The notes below the pieces were generated by a model. The model was not told the DNA's origin, did no database searches, and saw only the letters and a program-made list of their open reading frames with translations. 64,000 bases of DNA from Phyllobacterium myrsinacearum. GTDB lineage: Bacteria; Pseudomonadota; Alphaproteobacteria; Rhizobiales; Rhizobiaceae. Each line of letters begins with the position of its first letter. Position 1 is the first letter of the stretch. The stretch covers positions 124,001 to 188,000 of the forward strand of contig NZ_JACGXN010000009.1 in the NCBI RefSeq assembly GCF_014138285.1, in the 5' to 3' direction. The translations under genes were made by a program, and so were the position numbers. Below are positions 9,057-16,729 of the stretch, piece by piece.

Positions 9057-9674
9057 ATGTTCCTGCTCACGGTTGCAACAATCTGGACCATTGCGGCGCT
9101 GACGCCGGGACCGAACTTCTTCATGGTGGTGCGCTGCACATTAACCGGATCACGCAAGATCGCCATCTCTGCGGTGGCCGGCACCATAACAGGCACCTTG
9201 TGCTGGGGTCTTGCCGGCTGGCTGGGCGTCGGCTCTCTGTTTATGGCCGCACCGATCGCCTATATGGGTTTGAAGATAGCCGGCGGCATATACCTCCTCT
9301 GGCTCGGCCTGCGGCTGCTCTGGCAAGTACGCCGGCCAATGGGTGACATGGCTATTCCCCAGAGCAAGGTCAAATTGACACCCATGGGCGCATGGCGCCT
9401 AGGACTTGCTACCAATCTTGCCAATCCCAAATCAGCACTGTTCGTCGCCAGTCTCTTCGCTGCGACCATGGCGCCAGGCACACCATGGACTCACGGCGCT
9501 GCTGCTGTGGTCGTCATGGTCGCCATATCAACCATCTGGTATGCGGGTCTTGTCGCGGCCCTCAGCCACCGCACGGTTGCGGACGCCTATCAAAGGGCAC
9601 GGCGGGCGATCGATGCCTTTGCCGGTACAATCTTCATTGGCTTCGGCCTGAAACTGGCCTTATCGGATCGTTGA
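9057..9674 (+). CDS. LysE/RhtB-family amino-acid exporter
   Basis: 205-residue inner-membrane protein with about six hydrophobic segments. The N-terminal LTPGPNFFMVV is the LysE/RhtB hallmark (TPGP near the end of helix 1), and LATNLANPKSALF in the middle is the second conserved motif. The family exports amino acids or related metabolites, threonine and homoserine-type in RhtB, lysine in LysE; the substrate here is not predictable. GGAGATAAT precedes the ATG. Stand-alone gene after tRNA-Asn. Confidence 0.88.
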   Translation: MFLLTVATIWTIAALTPGPNFFMVVRCTLTGSRKIAISAVAGTITGTLCWGLAGWLGVGSLFMAAPIAYMGLKIAGGIYLLWLGLRLLWQVRRPMGDMAIPQSKVKLTPMGAWRLGLATNLANPKSALFVASLFAATMAPGTPWTHGAAAVVVMVAISTIWYAGLVAALSHRTVADAYQRARRAIDAFAGTIFIGFGLKLALSDR

Positions 9675-9846
9675 CCGGAAGAGATGGCATCGAAGGCTGG
9701 ACACCCTAAAAGCGGATTGTCCCCGACAACCACCAACGATGGACGAGTGCCGTCGCCGGCTCACTTTTCCAACACGAACTTTTGTACCATGGGATAATTG
9801 AAAGTTCCCGATCTCCATGTTAGCCATCACGCTTGGAGATGATTTG

Positions 9847-9924
9847 ATGTCTGTTCTTGCAATTACGATTTTGTGCATCGTAGCCACGTGGGTGGCCTGT
9901 TTTCTTTTTCCGCATTTCGACTGA
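9847..9924 (+). CDS. Candidate 25-residue membrane microprotein
   Basis: Very short open frame, MSVLAITILCIVATWVACF followed by LFPHFD. GGAGATGA sits about eight bases before the ATG, a good ribosome binding site. The product would be one uninterrupted transmembrane helix with a short polar C-terminus, like known bacterial single-pass microproteins. It stands between the LysE exporter (ends 9674) and a convergent DUF982 gene whose stop lies 18 bases away. Nothing shows expression, so this is a prediction from start signals and composition only. Confidence 0.45.
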   Translation: MSVLAITILCIVATWVACFLFPHFD

Positions 9925-9941
9925 AACGCGGGAAAACCGGT

Positions 9942-10202
9942 CTAACGCACCCAGGTGGTATTCTCGACATAGATGTCGGCTTCCATCGTTGCCTGAACAA
10001 AGATCGAGCGGACCATGGCGGCCGAAGCATGACCTTCCATGGCCTCATTGCAAGCCATCCACGCGAGAAGGTAAATTCGTCCTCGCTCGCCCGGCCAGTC
10101 GCTCGATAAAAACTCGGCAGCTTCAGCCACCGAGCCAATGTTCCGCAGTTTGAACGAATGAAGCGACTCTACAGTCACGGGTTTGAACTGAGCGTTTTTC
10201 AT
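9942..10202 (-). CDS. DUF982-family small protein
   Basis: 86-residue protein matching the DUF982 pattern of Rhizobiales: an N-terminal FKPVTVES strand, then IGSVAEAAEFLSSDWPGERG, a helix with CNEAMEGHASAAMVRSIF and a short end. Length and start (ATG 10202, MKNAQFKPV) fit the family; a frame-open extension to 10346 adds 48 residues unlike it. The family has no established function and is often found in many copies on rhizobial replicons. It is probably monocistronic. Confidence 0.75.
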   Translation of the reverse strand: MKNAQFKPVTVESLHSFKLRNIGSVAEAAEFLSSDWPGERGRIYLLAWMACNEAMEGHASAAMVRSIFVQATMEADIYVENTTWVR

Positions 10203-10379
10203 GGCCTTGAAACGCAAGCCGTTAAAACTGGTTCCAATCTGCAAGGCATCAATCGCAAAATTTACGGGGAATCGCGCGTAATATGTGAATCCGCAACGCC
10301 ATTGGTCCATCCCGATATCCCGGCTGAACCAAAGTGTTTCAATCACTTATGCTGTTTTGCACGCTGACAATACAACCGG

Positions 10380-10580
10380 TTAAAAAGACTGGCGGTAATC
10401 CAGCCAGCGCCGATCACTGTCCGGATGTGCCAGGCGGGAACGCATGCCGGGCGTTAGATTGATATCGCACAACAGATGCCCATTCAGATCAGCCAGACTC
10501 CCAACGGGCCCGTCACCCTGCTTTTCTGTCGCAGGAATCATCCACGACAGGTTCAGGCCCAAATATCGAACTTCGGTCAT
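10380..10580 (-). CDS. Small DUF1127-like protein divergent from LysR
   Basis: 66-residue protein. LADLNGHLLCDINLTPGM resembles the DUF1127 core (leucine-rich helix then HLLxDIxLT), followed by a basic, Trp-containing tail (RLAHPDSDRRWLDYRQSF). The ATG at 10580 has AGGAG about seven bases upstream, a better start than the two upstream in-frame candidates at 10598 and 10601. It is divergent from a GcvA-type LysR gene and probably regulated by it. Family membership is a judgement from the motif and could be wrong; function unknown. Confidence 0.55.
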   Translation of the reverse strand: MTEVRYLGLNLSWMIPATEKQGDGPVGSLADLNGHLLCDINLTPGMRSRLAHPDSDRRWLDYRQSF

Positions 10581-10590
10581 TTCAGACTCC

Positions 10591-10676
10591 TGAGTCATCA
10601 AGTTTATTTCTGTGTGGAGAGAAATAGTTCTTTATTTATAGGTTCACCAACGTAAAATGACGCATGAGTCATCAAG
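10591..10676. promoter_or_regulatory. 12-base direct repeats in the LysR divergent promoter
   Basis: TGAGTCATCAAG occurs at 10591-10602 and again at 10665-10676. Each copy is half of a dyad: GACTC-ct-GAGTC at the first and ATGAC-GCATGA-GTCAT at the second. This is the layout expected for a LysR regulator acting on itself and on the divergent gene. Confidence 0.5.
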
Positions 10677-10694
10677 CCAATTAATGGGTACTGA

Positions 10695-11579
10695 ATGTCT
10701 TCCCTGCCTTTACCAGCTGTCCGCGTTTTCGAAGCCGTTGCCCGGCTGCAGAATTTCACCAAGGCAGCGGAAGAGCTGAATATGACCCAGTCAGCGGTAA
10801 GCTATCAGGTCAAGTTGCTCGAGGAATTCGCCGGAGCGCCCCTGTTTCATCGGCTGGCCCGCGGTGTGGCGCTGACCGATAAAGGTGACCTTGTTGCGCC
10901 GGTGATCCGTCGCGCGCTGGCTGAACTCGGCGAGACCTTTCGTGCCCTGCGCGAGGAACAGAACTCAATTCTTGTGGTCTCGGTGATCCATACCTTCGCC
11001 AGCAACTGGCTGACACCGCGTATCGTCGACTTTCAAACGCGTTTTCCCGATATTTCCGTACGCTTCGATATCGCATCGCGGCTCGTGGATTTCTCCGCTG
11101 AAGGTATTGATTGCGGTGTGCGTATGGGCAAAGGAAGCTGGCCGGGTCTAAAGGCACACCGGCTGCTTTCCGGCGGTTTTACCCCCCTCGCCAGCCCGGC
11201 TTATCTCGAACGGTACGGCCGCCCGGAAAAACCGGTCGATCTACTTAACTATCATCTGATTACCCCGGATGATGATTGGTGGACGGTCTGGTTTCGCCAA
11301 GCCGGCGTAGAGGGACCGCTGGTCATGGCCAAACCGGGTGTGGGGATCGATACGCAGCAGATTATTGCCAACCTGGCGCTTTCGGGTGGCGGAGTGGCTC
11401 TCGTTTCCGAGGGTATTTTCAAAGATGAGATCGATTCCGGGCGGCTCATTCAATTGTTTGACGTCTGCGCCTCAACCGGATCGGATTACTATCTCGTTTA
11501 TCCGGACGGCAAACAGCTCCAACCGAAACTGCGATTGTTCCGGGATTGGGTGCTGGAACAGGCAGGCCAGCCAATCTAA
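10695..11579 (+). CDS. LysR regulator, GcvA-like subgroup
   Basis: 294-residue LysR protein. The helix-turn-helix lies at residues about 5-62 (LPAVRVFEAVARLQNFTKAA, then MTQSAVSYQVKLLEEFAG). The LPLPAVRVFEA start and GIDCGVRMGKGSWPG in the effector domain are typical of the GcvA/AmpR-like subgroup. It is divergent from the small DUF1127-like gene, with repeated dyads in the shared promoter. Regulatory targets and ligand are not predictable; the symbol gcvA is not assigned because the glycine-cleavage genes are absent here. Confidence 0.87.
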   Translation: MSSLPLPAVRVFEAVARLQNFTKAAEELNMTQSAVSYQVKLLEEFAGAPLFHRLARGVALTDKGDLVAPVIRRALAELGETFRALREEQNSILVVSVIHTFASNWLTPRIVDFQTRFPDISVRFDIASRLVDFSAEGIDCGVRMGKGSWPGLKAHRLLSGGFTPLASPAYLERYGRPEKPVDLLNYHLITPDDDWWTVWFRQAGVEGPLVMAKPGVGIDTQQIIANLALSGGGVALVSEGIFKDEIDSGRLIQLFDVCASTGSDYYLVYPDGKQLQPKLRLFRDWVLEQAGQPI

Positions 11580-11592
11580 AGACCAAAACTGG

Positions 11593-12249
11593 TCAGGTCC
11601 TGCCATATGCAGCCATAAAGACTCGCACGCCTTGCGCCGCGTGAAGGCGTAACTCTTCCGGTTCCGGAATAGCTCCGTCGCCCAGCAGCATAACCTGATT
11701 GACCGGTTCCGCCATAATCAACCAGTTGAAATGGGACGCGGCAACCGACGGATCTTCAATCTCCAGCAAGCTTCTTTCGGCAAGAACTGTGAATGTTGCC
11801 GTGAGCATGGCCATGGCGCGTTTCGGGCCGCGCTCGTATAACACCTGGGCAAGTTCCGGAAAGCGGCTGACCTCCCCAATCACAAGACGACGCAACTGCA
11901 TGAGCCGCGGCGTCAGAACCACCGTGAGCTGCTGGCATGCATAGTTTAAAAGGTAGGCGGCAAGATCATCGCTGTCCCGGAACTCGGGAATCTGATTGTG
12001 CACCCTATCCCCGGCAACGCTGACCATACTGGTCACAATCTCGACGAACAGCGCCTCCTTGCTTTCGAAATGTTTATAGACAGTCTGCTTTGAAACCGCC
12101 GACCGTGCAGCGATATCGTCCATATTGGTGCCAAGGTAACCGTTCTGGAGAAATACTTCGGTGGCGGCATCAAGGATCGCCCTGTGCTTGCGTTCTGAGC
12201 GGCTCAGCTCCGCAGTCCCCGATGGATGTAATGAATCTGTTTTCGTCAT
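11593..12249 (-). CDS. TetR-family transcriptional repressor
   Basis: 218-residue regulator. The N-terminal TetR helix-turn-helix spans about residues 22-68 (AILDAATEVFLQNGYLGTN, MDDIAARSAVSKQTVYKHF), followed by an all-helical ligand-binding domain of the TetR_C_7/AefR-like type. The ATG at 12249 (MTKTDSLHPSG) is chosen; the open frame to 12423 would run through the promoter region. Divergent from an alpha/beta hydrolase gene, with a perfect 15-base palindrome placed over that gene's promoter, so it very probably represses it. The inducer is unknown, possibly a hydrolase substrate. Confidence 0.88.
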   Translation of the reverse strand: MTKTDSLHPSGTAELSRSERKHRAILDAATEVFLQNGYLGTNMDDIAARSAVSKQTVYKHFESKEALFVEIVTSMVSVAGDRVHNQIPEFRDSDDLAAYLLNYACQQLTVVLTPRLMQLRRLVIGEVSRFPELAQVLYERGPKRAMAMLTATFTVLAERSLLEIEDPSVAASHFNWLIMAEPVNQVMLLGDGAIPEPEELRLHAAQGVRVFMAAYGRT

Positions 12250-12312
12250 GAAACCAATTGCCCGCAATTCATTCACACTACCATGATTCCCGATCAGATC
12301 GAGTGCATGTCG

Positions 12313-12341
12313 TTGACATACAGTACTAGACAGTCTAGTTT
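12313..12341 (+). promoter_or_regulatory. Promoter overlapped by a TetR-type operator
   Basis: TTGACA (12313-12318), a 17-base spacer and TAGTTT (12336-12341) form a good sigma-70-type promoter for the hydrolase gene. The perfect palindrome ACTAGAC-A-GTCTAGT (12325-12339) covers the spacer and the -10 region, where a bound repressor would block polymerase. Confidence 0.72.
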
Positions 12342-12436
12342 GATTCAAAATTATCAACAGATACATCGGTTTGCTCAATTCACCAAGACTGTTGGCCGGA
12401 TGCTCGCCAACGGCCTTATTCAACAGGAGTTACACC

Positions 12437-13282
12437 ATGACGTTTCCGACAAAAACCGGCACATTGAAGGTGCCCGGCGCAAAGATTTACTATGAAGCGC
12501 GAGGCTCCGGACCTCTTCTGCTGTTGATATCAGGTGGCCCTACTGACGCGGGTGTCTTTACCGAGCTTTCGCATCATCTGGCCGATCGTTACACCGTGGT
12601 AGCTTACGATCCTCGCGGCAATTCACGCAGCGCCTTTGACGGTGAATCACAGACGCTGGAGCTTGATGTCCACGGAGATGATGCCGCCCGGTTGATCGAG
12701 GCGCTGGGTGATGGCCCGGCTTTTGTCATGGGCAACAGCGGCGGTGCACAAATTGGGCTTAATCTGGCGGCGCGGTATCCGGAAAAGGTCCGGACACTGG
12801 TGGCGCACGAACCGCCGTGCCTGATGTTGCTTCCTGACCCAAGCGAAGCGCTGGCCGGAAACAAGGAAATTCATGACACCTACCGGCGCGACGGAGTCGA
12901 GGCGGCAATGCAGAAGTTCATGGAAATGGCAGGCATGGACGAGCATGGAGAAGGAGGAGAAGAAGAACCGCAAGCGCCACCCCCACCCGAAGCCCTTGAG
13001 ACATTCGGACGGATCAATGGAAATATGGAGTACTTTCTAGCCCATGGATTGATGCCGCTCTCGCTCTATCGGCCGGACGTCGAGGTGTTGCGTGCGGGCA
13101 AGCCCCGTGTGGTGGTGGGCGTCGGTGAAGAAACGGTTGGCGAAATTACCTATCGTACGGGAATAGAACTGGCCAACAAGCTTGGTACGGAACCCGTGCA
13201 TTTCCCCGGCGATCACGGCGGCTATGGTGCCCACGCCGCAGCTTTCGCCAAAACATTGCATACCGCATTCACGCAAGCATGA
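12437..13282 (+). CDS. Alpha/beta hydrolase
   Basis: 281-residue cytoplasmic alpha/beta-fold hydrolase. The nucleophile elbow is GNSGG with Ser101. SGGPTDAG near residues 32-39 supplies the oxyanion-hole strand, and the C-terminal GDHGGYGAH carries the likely catalytic His. A variable cap includes an unusual Glu/Gly run followed by a proline run (about residues 170-190). The ATG at 12437 has CAGGAG upstream. Divergent from TetR, its probable repressor, and followed 38 bases later by a VOC protein. Substrate unknown; such operons often handle an ester or lactone xenobiotic, which is inference. Confidence 0.85.
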   Translation: MTFPTKTGTLKVPGAKIYYEARGSGPLLLLISGGPTDAGVFTELSHHLADRYTVVAYDPRGNSRSAFDGESQTLELDVHGDDAARLIEALGDGPAFVMGNSGGAQIGLNLAARYPEKVRTLVAHEPPCLMLLPDPSEALAGNKEIHDTYRRDGVEAAMQKFMEMAGMDEHGEGGEEEPQAPPPPEALETFGRINGNMEYFLAHGLMPLSLYRPDVEVLRAGKPRVVVGVGEETVGEITYRTGIELANKLGTEPVHFPGDHGGYGAHAAAFAKTLHTAFTQA

Positions 13283-13320
13283 ACGCCCTTGGGCGATCAA
13301 TGAAACCTGGAGAACCGATC

Positions 13321-13683
13321 ATGCACGTACAGTTTGCGGAGTTACCCGTATTCAATCAGGATCGTGCCAAGAAATTCTACACCGAGCATTTCGGATGCAA
13401 GGTGATCGCCGATGTTCCCATGGGTCCGGACGGTTGGCGGTGGATCGAGCTTAAATTTCCCGGGGCTGAGACGACTCTGCATTTTCTCAAACGGCAGGAT
13501 GATGCGCCATCCACCCAGCCCGTCATGGTGTTGGTGGATAACAACGTGGCGCGCATAACAGCGGCGTTGAAATCCGAGGATGTCGAAATCATCACCGAAC
13601 CGCAGGCTGCCCCCTACGATCCGGGACGCACCGTCGCCGAGTTCAGGGATAGCGAAGGCAACCGCATGGTGCTCAGCACCTGA
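13321..13683 (+). CDS. VOC (glyoxalase/bleomycin-resistance fold) protein
   Basis: 120-residue single-domain VOC protein, made of two beta-alpha-beta-beta-beta units: MHVQFAELPVFNQDRAKKFY then GRTVAEFRDSEGNRMVLS. His2 and a Glu in the FRDSEGN turn are possible metal or ligand positions. GGAG lies shortly before the ATG at 13321. Family members include glyoxalase I, dioxygenases and drug-binding proteins, so the reaction cannot be read from this sequence. Probably in the TetR-controlled operon with the hydrolase. Confidence 0.8.
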   Translation: MHVQFAELPVFNQDRAKKFYTEHFGCKVIADVPMGPDGWRWIELKFPGAETTLHFLKRQDDAPSTQPVMVLVDNNVARITAALKSEDVEIITEPQAAPYDPGRTVAEFRDSEGNRMVLST

Positions 13684-13809
13684 GGTCAGCGTGGGTTCGG
13701 GTTACCCCTCTTCATTACGGGTGCCGGACGATGCAGATCGTGCGGGTCCGCACTTGCTCCCGACTGCATACTCCGCGTAATCTTCTGGCTCTGAGGCGCG
13801 GGGAACGGC

Positions 13810-14088
13810 ATGCGGGCAATGCTCGGGTATATATTGGTGGTTTTGGGCATTTGTCTCGTTGCGGCAGCCATGTGGATCTGGGTTGGTCACGACTACCTGC
13901 TCATCGACCCATTCTGGATCAGTTGGGCTATTTTCACATTCTTCAAACCCGCAAGCATCCCTCAGACATTCTATGACGTGCTTGTCGGCGTGACGGCATC
14001 CCTTGGGATCGCCTCTTACAGCCAGGGAAAATATTTCTTGCGGCCAAAGCAACCCACAACGGAACAGTCGAACCAGCAACCCCAGTAA
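13810..14088 (+). CDS. Small membrane protein, unknown function
   Basis: 92-residue protein with hydrophobic segments at about 4-26 (LGYILVVLGICLVAAAMWIW) and about 30-50, then a possible weaker one, and a polar Gln/Pro-rich tail. GGGGAAC precedes the ATG. The TM-rich N-terminus suggests an inner-membrane protein. No family recognised; it stands between the VOC gene and another small membrane protein on the same strand. Confidence 0.55.
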   Translation: MRAMLGYILVVLGICLVAAAMWIWVGHDYLLIDPFWISWAIFTFFKPASIPQTFYDVLVGVTASLGIASYSQGKYFLRPKQPTTEQSNQQPQ

Positions 14089-14155
14089 CCTGTCGAGCGC
14101 GCCTCTTCCTTATATTTTCTTGAGGTAATGCGAAGACAGCCAGAATAGCATTCTT

Positions 14156-14389
14156 ATGTGGTGGAGAATAAAGTTAGCCGAAGAAAAACAAACGGTTCTG
14201 ACCATGCATGACCTCACGCTTTTACTGGCGGCCATAGCGGTTATCCTGCTCGCCTTTCAGGCCAAGCCTCGCCGCAAGCCCAACATCACAAGCAACAGCC
14301 GCACACGCTTCAGCGAAGCGGACATTGCCGTCTTTGTCTTTGTGTTCGTATTGGTTGTGATCATCGCGATGATGGTCTGGGCGCGATAA
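14156..14389 (+). CDS. Small two-helix membrane protein
   Basis: 77-residue frame with two transmembrane segments: LTLLLAAIAVILLAF and, near the end, a very Val/Phe-rich helix (AVFVFVFVLVVIIAMMV), joined by a basic loop (KPRRKPN). Neither the ATG at 14156 nor the internal ATG at 14204 has a clear ribosome binding site, so the start is uncertain. The helical hairpin with a charged loop supports a real membrane product. Function unknown. Confidence 0.5.
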   Translation: MWWRIKLAEEKQTVLTMHDLTLLLAAIAVILLAFQAKPRRKPNITSNSRTRFSEADIAVFVFVFVLVVIIAMMVWAR

Positions 14390-14455
14390 CCGGACTTGCA
14401 GGCGCAGGTCTCCTGTGCTCAGAATTCAGGTTCTGAAACCAGCCTGATGAATGCC

Positions 14456-14764
14456 ATGTCCCTTCGGCCACCACAAAACCTTGGATCCAGCTTGAGCCAG
14501 AGCAGCGCGCCCAGCGCCTTGGACTATGAAATCATGGGTGAAATGGCCGCATCGCTTGGCCGCGCCGGAGAGAAGGTCGAAAAAACACTGGCGCAACTCG
14601 CCGAAGCCAATGCGCCAGATCGCGAAATGTTTCTGAAGGCTGCCGCGCGTGCGGTCCACGCGTACTTCATCCAGCGCGAACTGTGCGGCCTGAAAAATCA
14701 TGACGCAGCAATACGCGATTTCAACATCCCACCCGCCGTTCTGGTTAAGCTCGGCGCGGTGTGA
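14456..14764 (+). CDS. DUF6665-family protein
   Basis: 102-residue protein. SALDYEIMGEMAASLGRAGEKVE, the central helix, and AVHAYFIQRELCGLKNHDAAIRD followed by IPPAVLVKLGA match what I know of DUF6665 proteins of Hyphomicrobiales. These have no assigned function. The ATG at 14456 (MSLRPPQNLG) gives the usual N-terminus; a frame-open extension runs to 14396. All-helical and cytoplasmic, with no signal peptide. Confidence 0.68.
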   Translation: MSLRPPQNLGSSLSQSSAPSALDYEIMGEMAASLGRAGEKVEKTLAQLAEANAPDREMFLKAAARAVHAYFIQRELCGLKNHDAAIRDFNIPPAVLVKLGAV

Positions 14765-14799
14765 GCCAGATTGGCTACCGCAGGCAGCCTGCCATTATT

Positions 14800-15048
14800 C
14801 TATTTCCCGGAAGCTTCTTCCTCGAACATAACCGCCACATCGGCATTGGCTGACAACCGGACCTTGTTGCCTTCGACTTCGGCGACAAGTGACGTGGAAA
14901 TGTAGTGATGATGCCCCTTGTGGGAGCCCTCACCGCTGTCTTTCTTCGTCAGCTTGATACGGGCGCCTTCCACGTGATCGACCGTACCGACATGAACACC
15001 GTCCGCGCCGATGACTTCCATATGTTCCTTGATGCGTGTTGCAGGCAT
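14800..15048 (-). CDS. DUF2171-family protein
   Basis: 82-residue protein starting MPATRIKEHMEVIGADGVHVGTVDHVEG, with the VIGxDGxHVGTVDxVEG core typical of DUF2171, a His-rich central turn (GHHHYI) and a short acidic C-terminus. The fold is likely a small PRC-barrel-like beta domain. Some family members are linked to stress responses; function is not established. It is divergent from the NAD(P)HX repair gene. Confidence 0.75.
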   Translation of the reverse strand: MPATRIKEHMEVIGADGVHVGTVDHVEGARIKLTKKDSGEGSHKGHHHYISTSLVAEVEGNKVRLSANADVAVMFEEEASGK

Positions 15049-15237
15049 GATTTTTCTCCAAAAAGTTGCAAACCAGAAACGCGCGAAGCCCGCTTTGGAT
15101 GCATCGTCCGACAACAATTATCGGCAAGCGCCAACGGAGCAAAACCGGCAAGTTTACAATAGCGGCTTGTATCCGGGGTGATGCGCTCTTACGATTTCAG
15201 ACAATGGGCGCAGCTCTTGAGAAAGCATTGTTTTGGA

Positions 15238-16728
15238 ATGTCTTACGAAATTCTCACTCCTGAAGAAATGAGCGAAGCTGATCGACTGACCATAGTCGCG
15301 GGCCCGATGGACGGTTATGGCCTGATGCTGCGGGCCGGTTATGCGGTCGCGCGACATGCCCTCAATCATCACGCCGATGCACGCGCTTTTCACATCCTAT
15401 GCGGTCCCGGCAACAATGGCGGCGATGGCTATGTCGTTGCCAGCCTTCTCACGGAGAGCGGCGTCAAAGTTCATCTATGGAGTGATGACAAGCCGAAAGC
15501 AGGATCCGACGCCGCCTTTGCCCGGCGCGATTGCCGTGTCAAGGCGGCGCCACTTTCCAGCTTTAAACCTGAAGCCGGCAGCGTCGTGATCGATGCCTTG
15601 TTCGGCGCCGGTCTCAACAAGCCTGTGACAGGCAAGGCTGCCGGTGCAATCGAGCGTAGCAATGCGGCGGCAGTTACACGCATCGCCATTGATGTTCCGT
15701 CCGGGCTCGACGGGACAACAGGCATTCCGCTCGGTGCGGTGTTCAAAGCCGACTGCACAATAACCTTCTTCCGTAAGAAGCCCACCCATTTGCTTTACCC
15801 TGGACGCAGCCTCTGCGGCGACGTTATCGTTGCCGATATCGGCCTTCAGGACGATGTGCTTGCCGCAATCCAGCCATTGTGTTTTGAGAACACCCCGCAG
15901 CTCTGGCGCGCCGAACTACCCTCGCCCGACGTCGACACGCACAAGTACAAACGCGGCCATGTAGCCGTATTCTCAGGCGGCGCGACATCCACCGGCGCAG
16001 CCCGGCTTGCCGCATTGGCTGCGGCACGCAGCGGCACAGGTGCCGTCACCCTGCTCTCTCCGGCGGAATCGCTTGCCGCCAATGCCGCACATCTGACATC
16101 CATTATGCTCAGCCGCTGTGAGACGGATCACGAACTGCGCACCTTTCTGGACAAGCGGAAGCCTTCGGCAATCGTGCTCGGCCCCGGTTTTGGAATCGGT
16201 GCGCGGGCACGGGCCATTGCGCTGGCACTGGTGAAAGAGCAATTGCATCTGGTTCTGGATGCCGATGCTATCACCTCGTTTCAAGACCATCGAGACGAAC
16301 TGTTCGCTGCATCACACCGCACAACCAAGATCAGGCTGGTGCTGACACCGCATGAGGGCGAATTCAAACGGCTATTTCCTGATATCAGCGAAGACAACAC
16401 GCCGTCCAAAGTGGAACGTGCCCGTGCAGCCGCGCGGCAGGCCAACGCGGTTGTCATCTACAAAGGCGCTGATACCGTCATTGCGTCGCCCGATGGCCGG
16501 GCAGCGATCAATGGCAATGGTACTCCGCTTCTGGCAACAGCGGGCTCCGGCGACGTTCTTTCCGGTATTACCGCGGGTTTGATGGCGCAGGGCATGCCTG
16601 CTTTTGAAGCAGCCTGCGCAGCCGTACATATCCATGCACAGGCGGCTCTCGACCTCGATTTTGGCCTGATTGCCGAAGATCTGCCCGCGGGAGTGGCGAA
16701 AGTGATCGCCCGGTTGCATCGTCCCTGA
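15238..16728 (+). CDS. nnr: Bifunctional NAD(P)H-hydrate epimerase / ADP-dependent dehydratase
   Basis: 496-residue repair enzyme that restores damaged, hydrated NADH and NADPH. The N-terminal YjeF_N epimerase domain (about 1-210) shows CGPGNNGGDGYVVASLL and the DVPSGLDG motif. The C-terminal carbohydrate-kinase-like dehydratase domain (about 225-490) shows AVFSGGATSTGAARLAALAA, LTPHEGEFKRL and the ATP/ADP site NGNGTPLLATAGSGDVLSG. Both domains are full length. The ATG at 15238 (MSYEILTPEEM) is preferred over an upstream extension. Its stop lies one base from the convergent MFS gene's stop. Confidence 0.93.
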   Translation: MSYEILTPEEMSEADRLTIVAGPMDGYGLMLRAGYAVARHALNHHADARAFHILCGPGNNGGDGYVVASLLTESGVKVHLWSDDKPKAGSDAAFARRDCRVKAAPLSSFKPEAGSVVIDALFGAGLNKPVTGKAAGAIERSNAAAVTRIAIDVPSGLDGTTGIPLGAVFKADCTITFFRKKPTHLLYPGRSLCGDVIVADIGLQDDVLAAIQPLCFENTPQLWRAELPSPDVDTHKYKRGHVAVFSGGATSTGAARLAALAAARSGTGAVTLLSPAESLAANAAHLTSIMLSRCETDHELRTFLDKRKPSAIVLGPGFGIGARARAIALALVKEQLHLVLDADAITSFQDHRDELFAASHRTTKIRLVLTPHEGEFKRLFPDISEDNTPSKVERARAAARQANAVVIYKGADTVIASPDGRAAINGNGTPLLATAGSGDVLSGITAGLMAQGMPAFEAACAAVHIHAQAALDLDFGLIAEDLPAGVAKVIARLHRP

Positions 16729-16729
16729 C

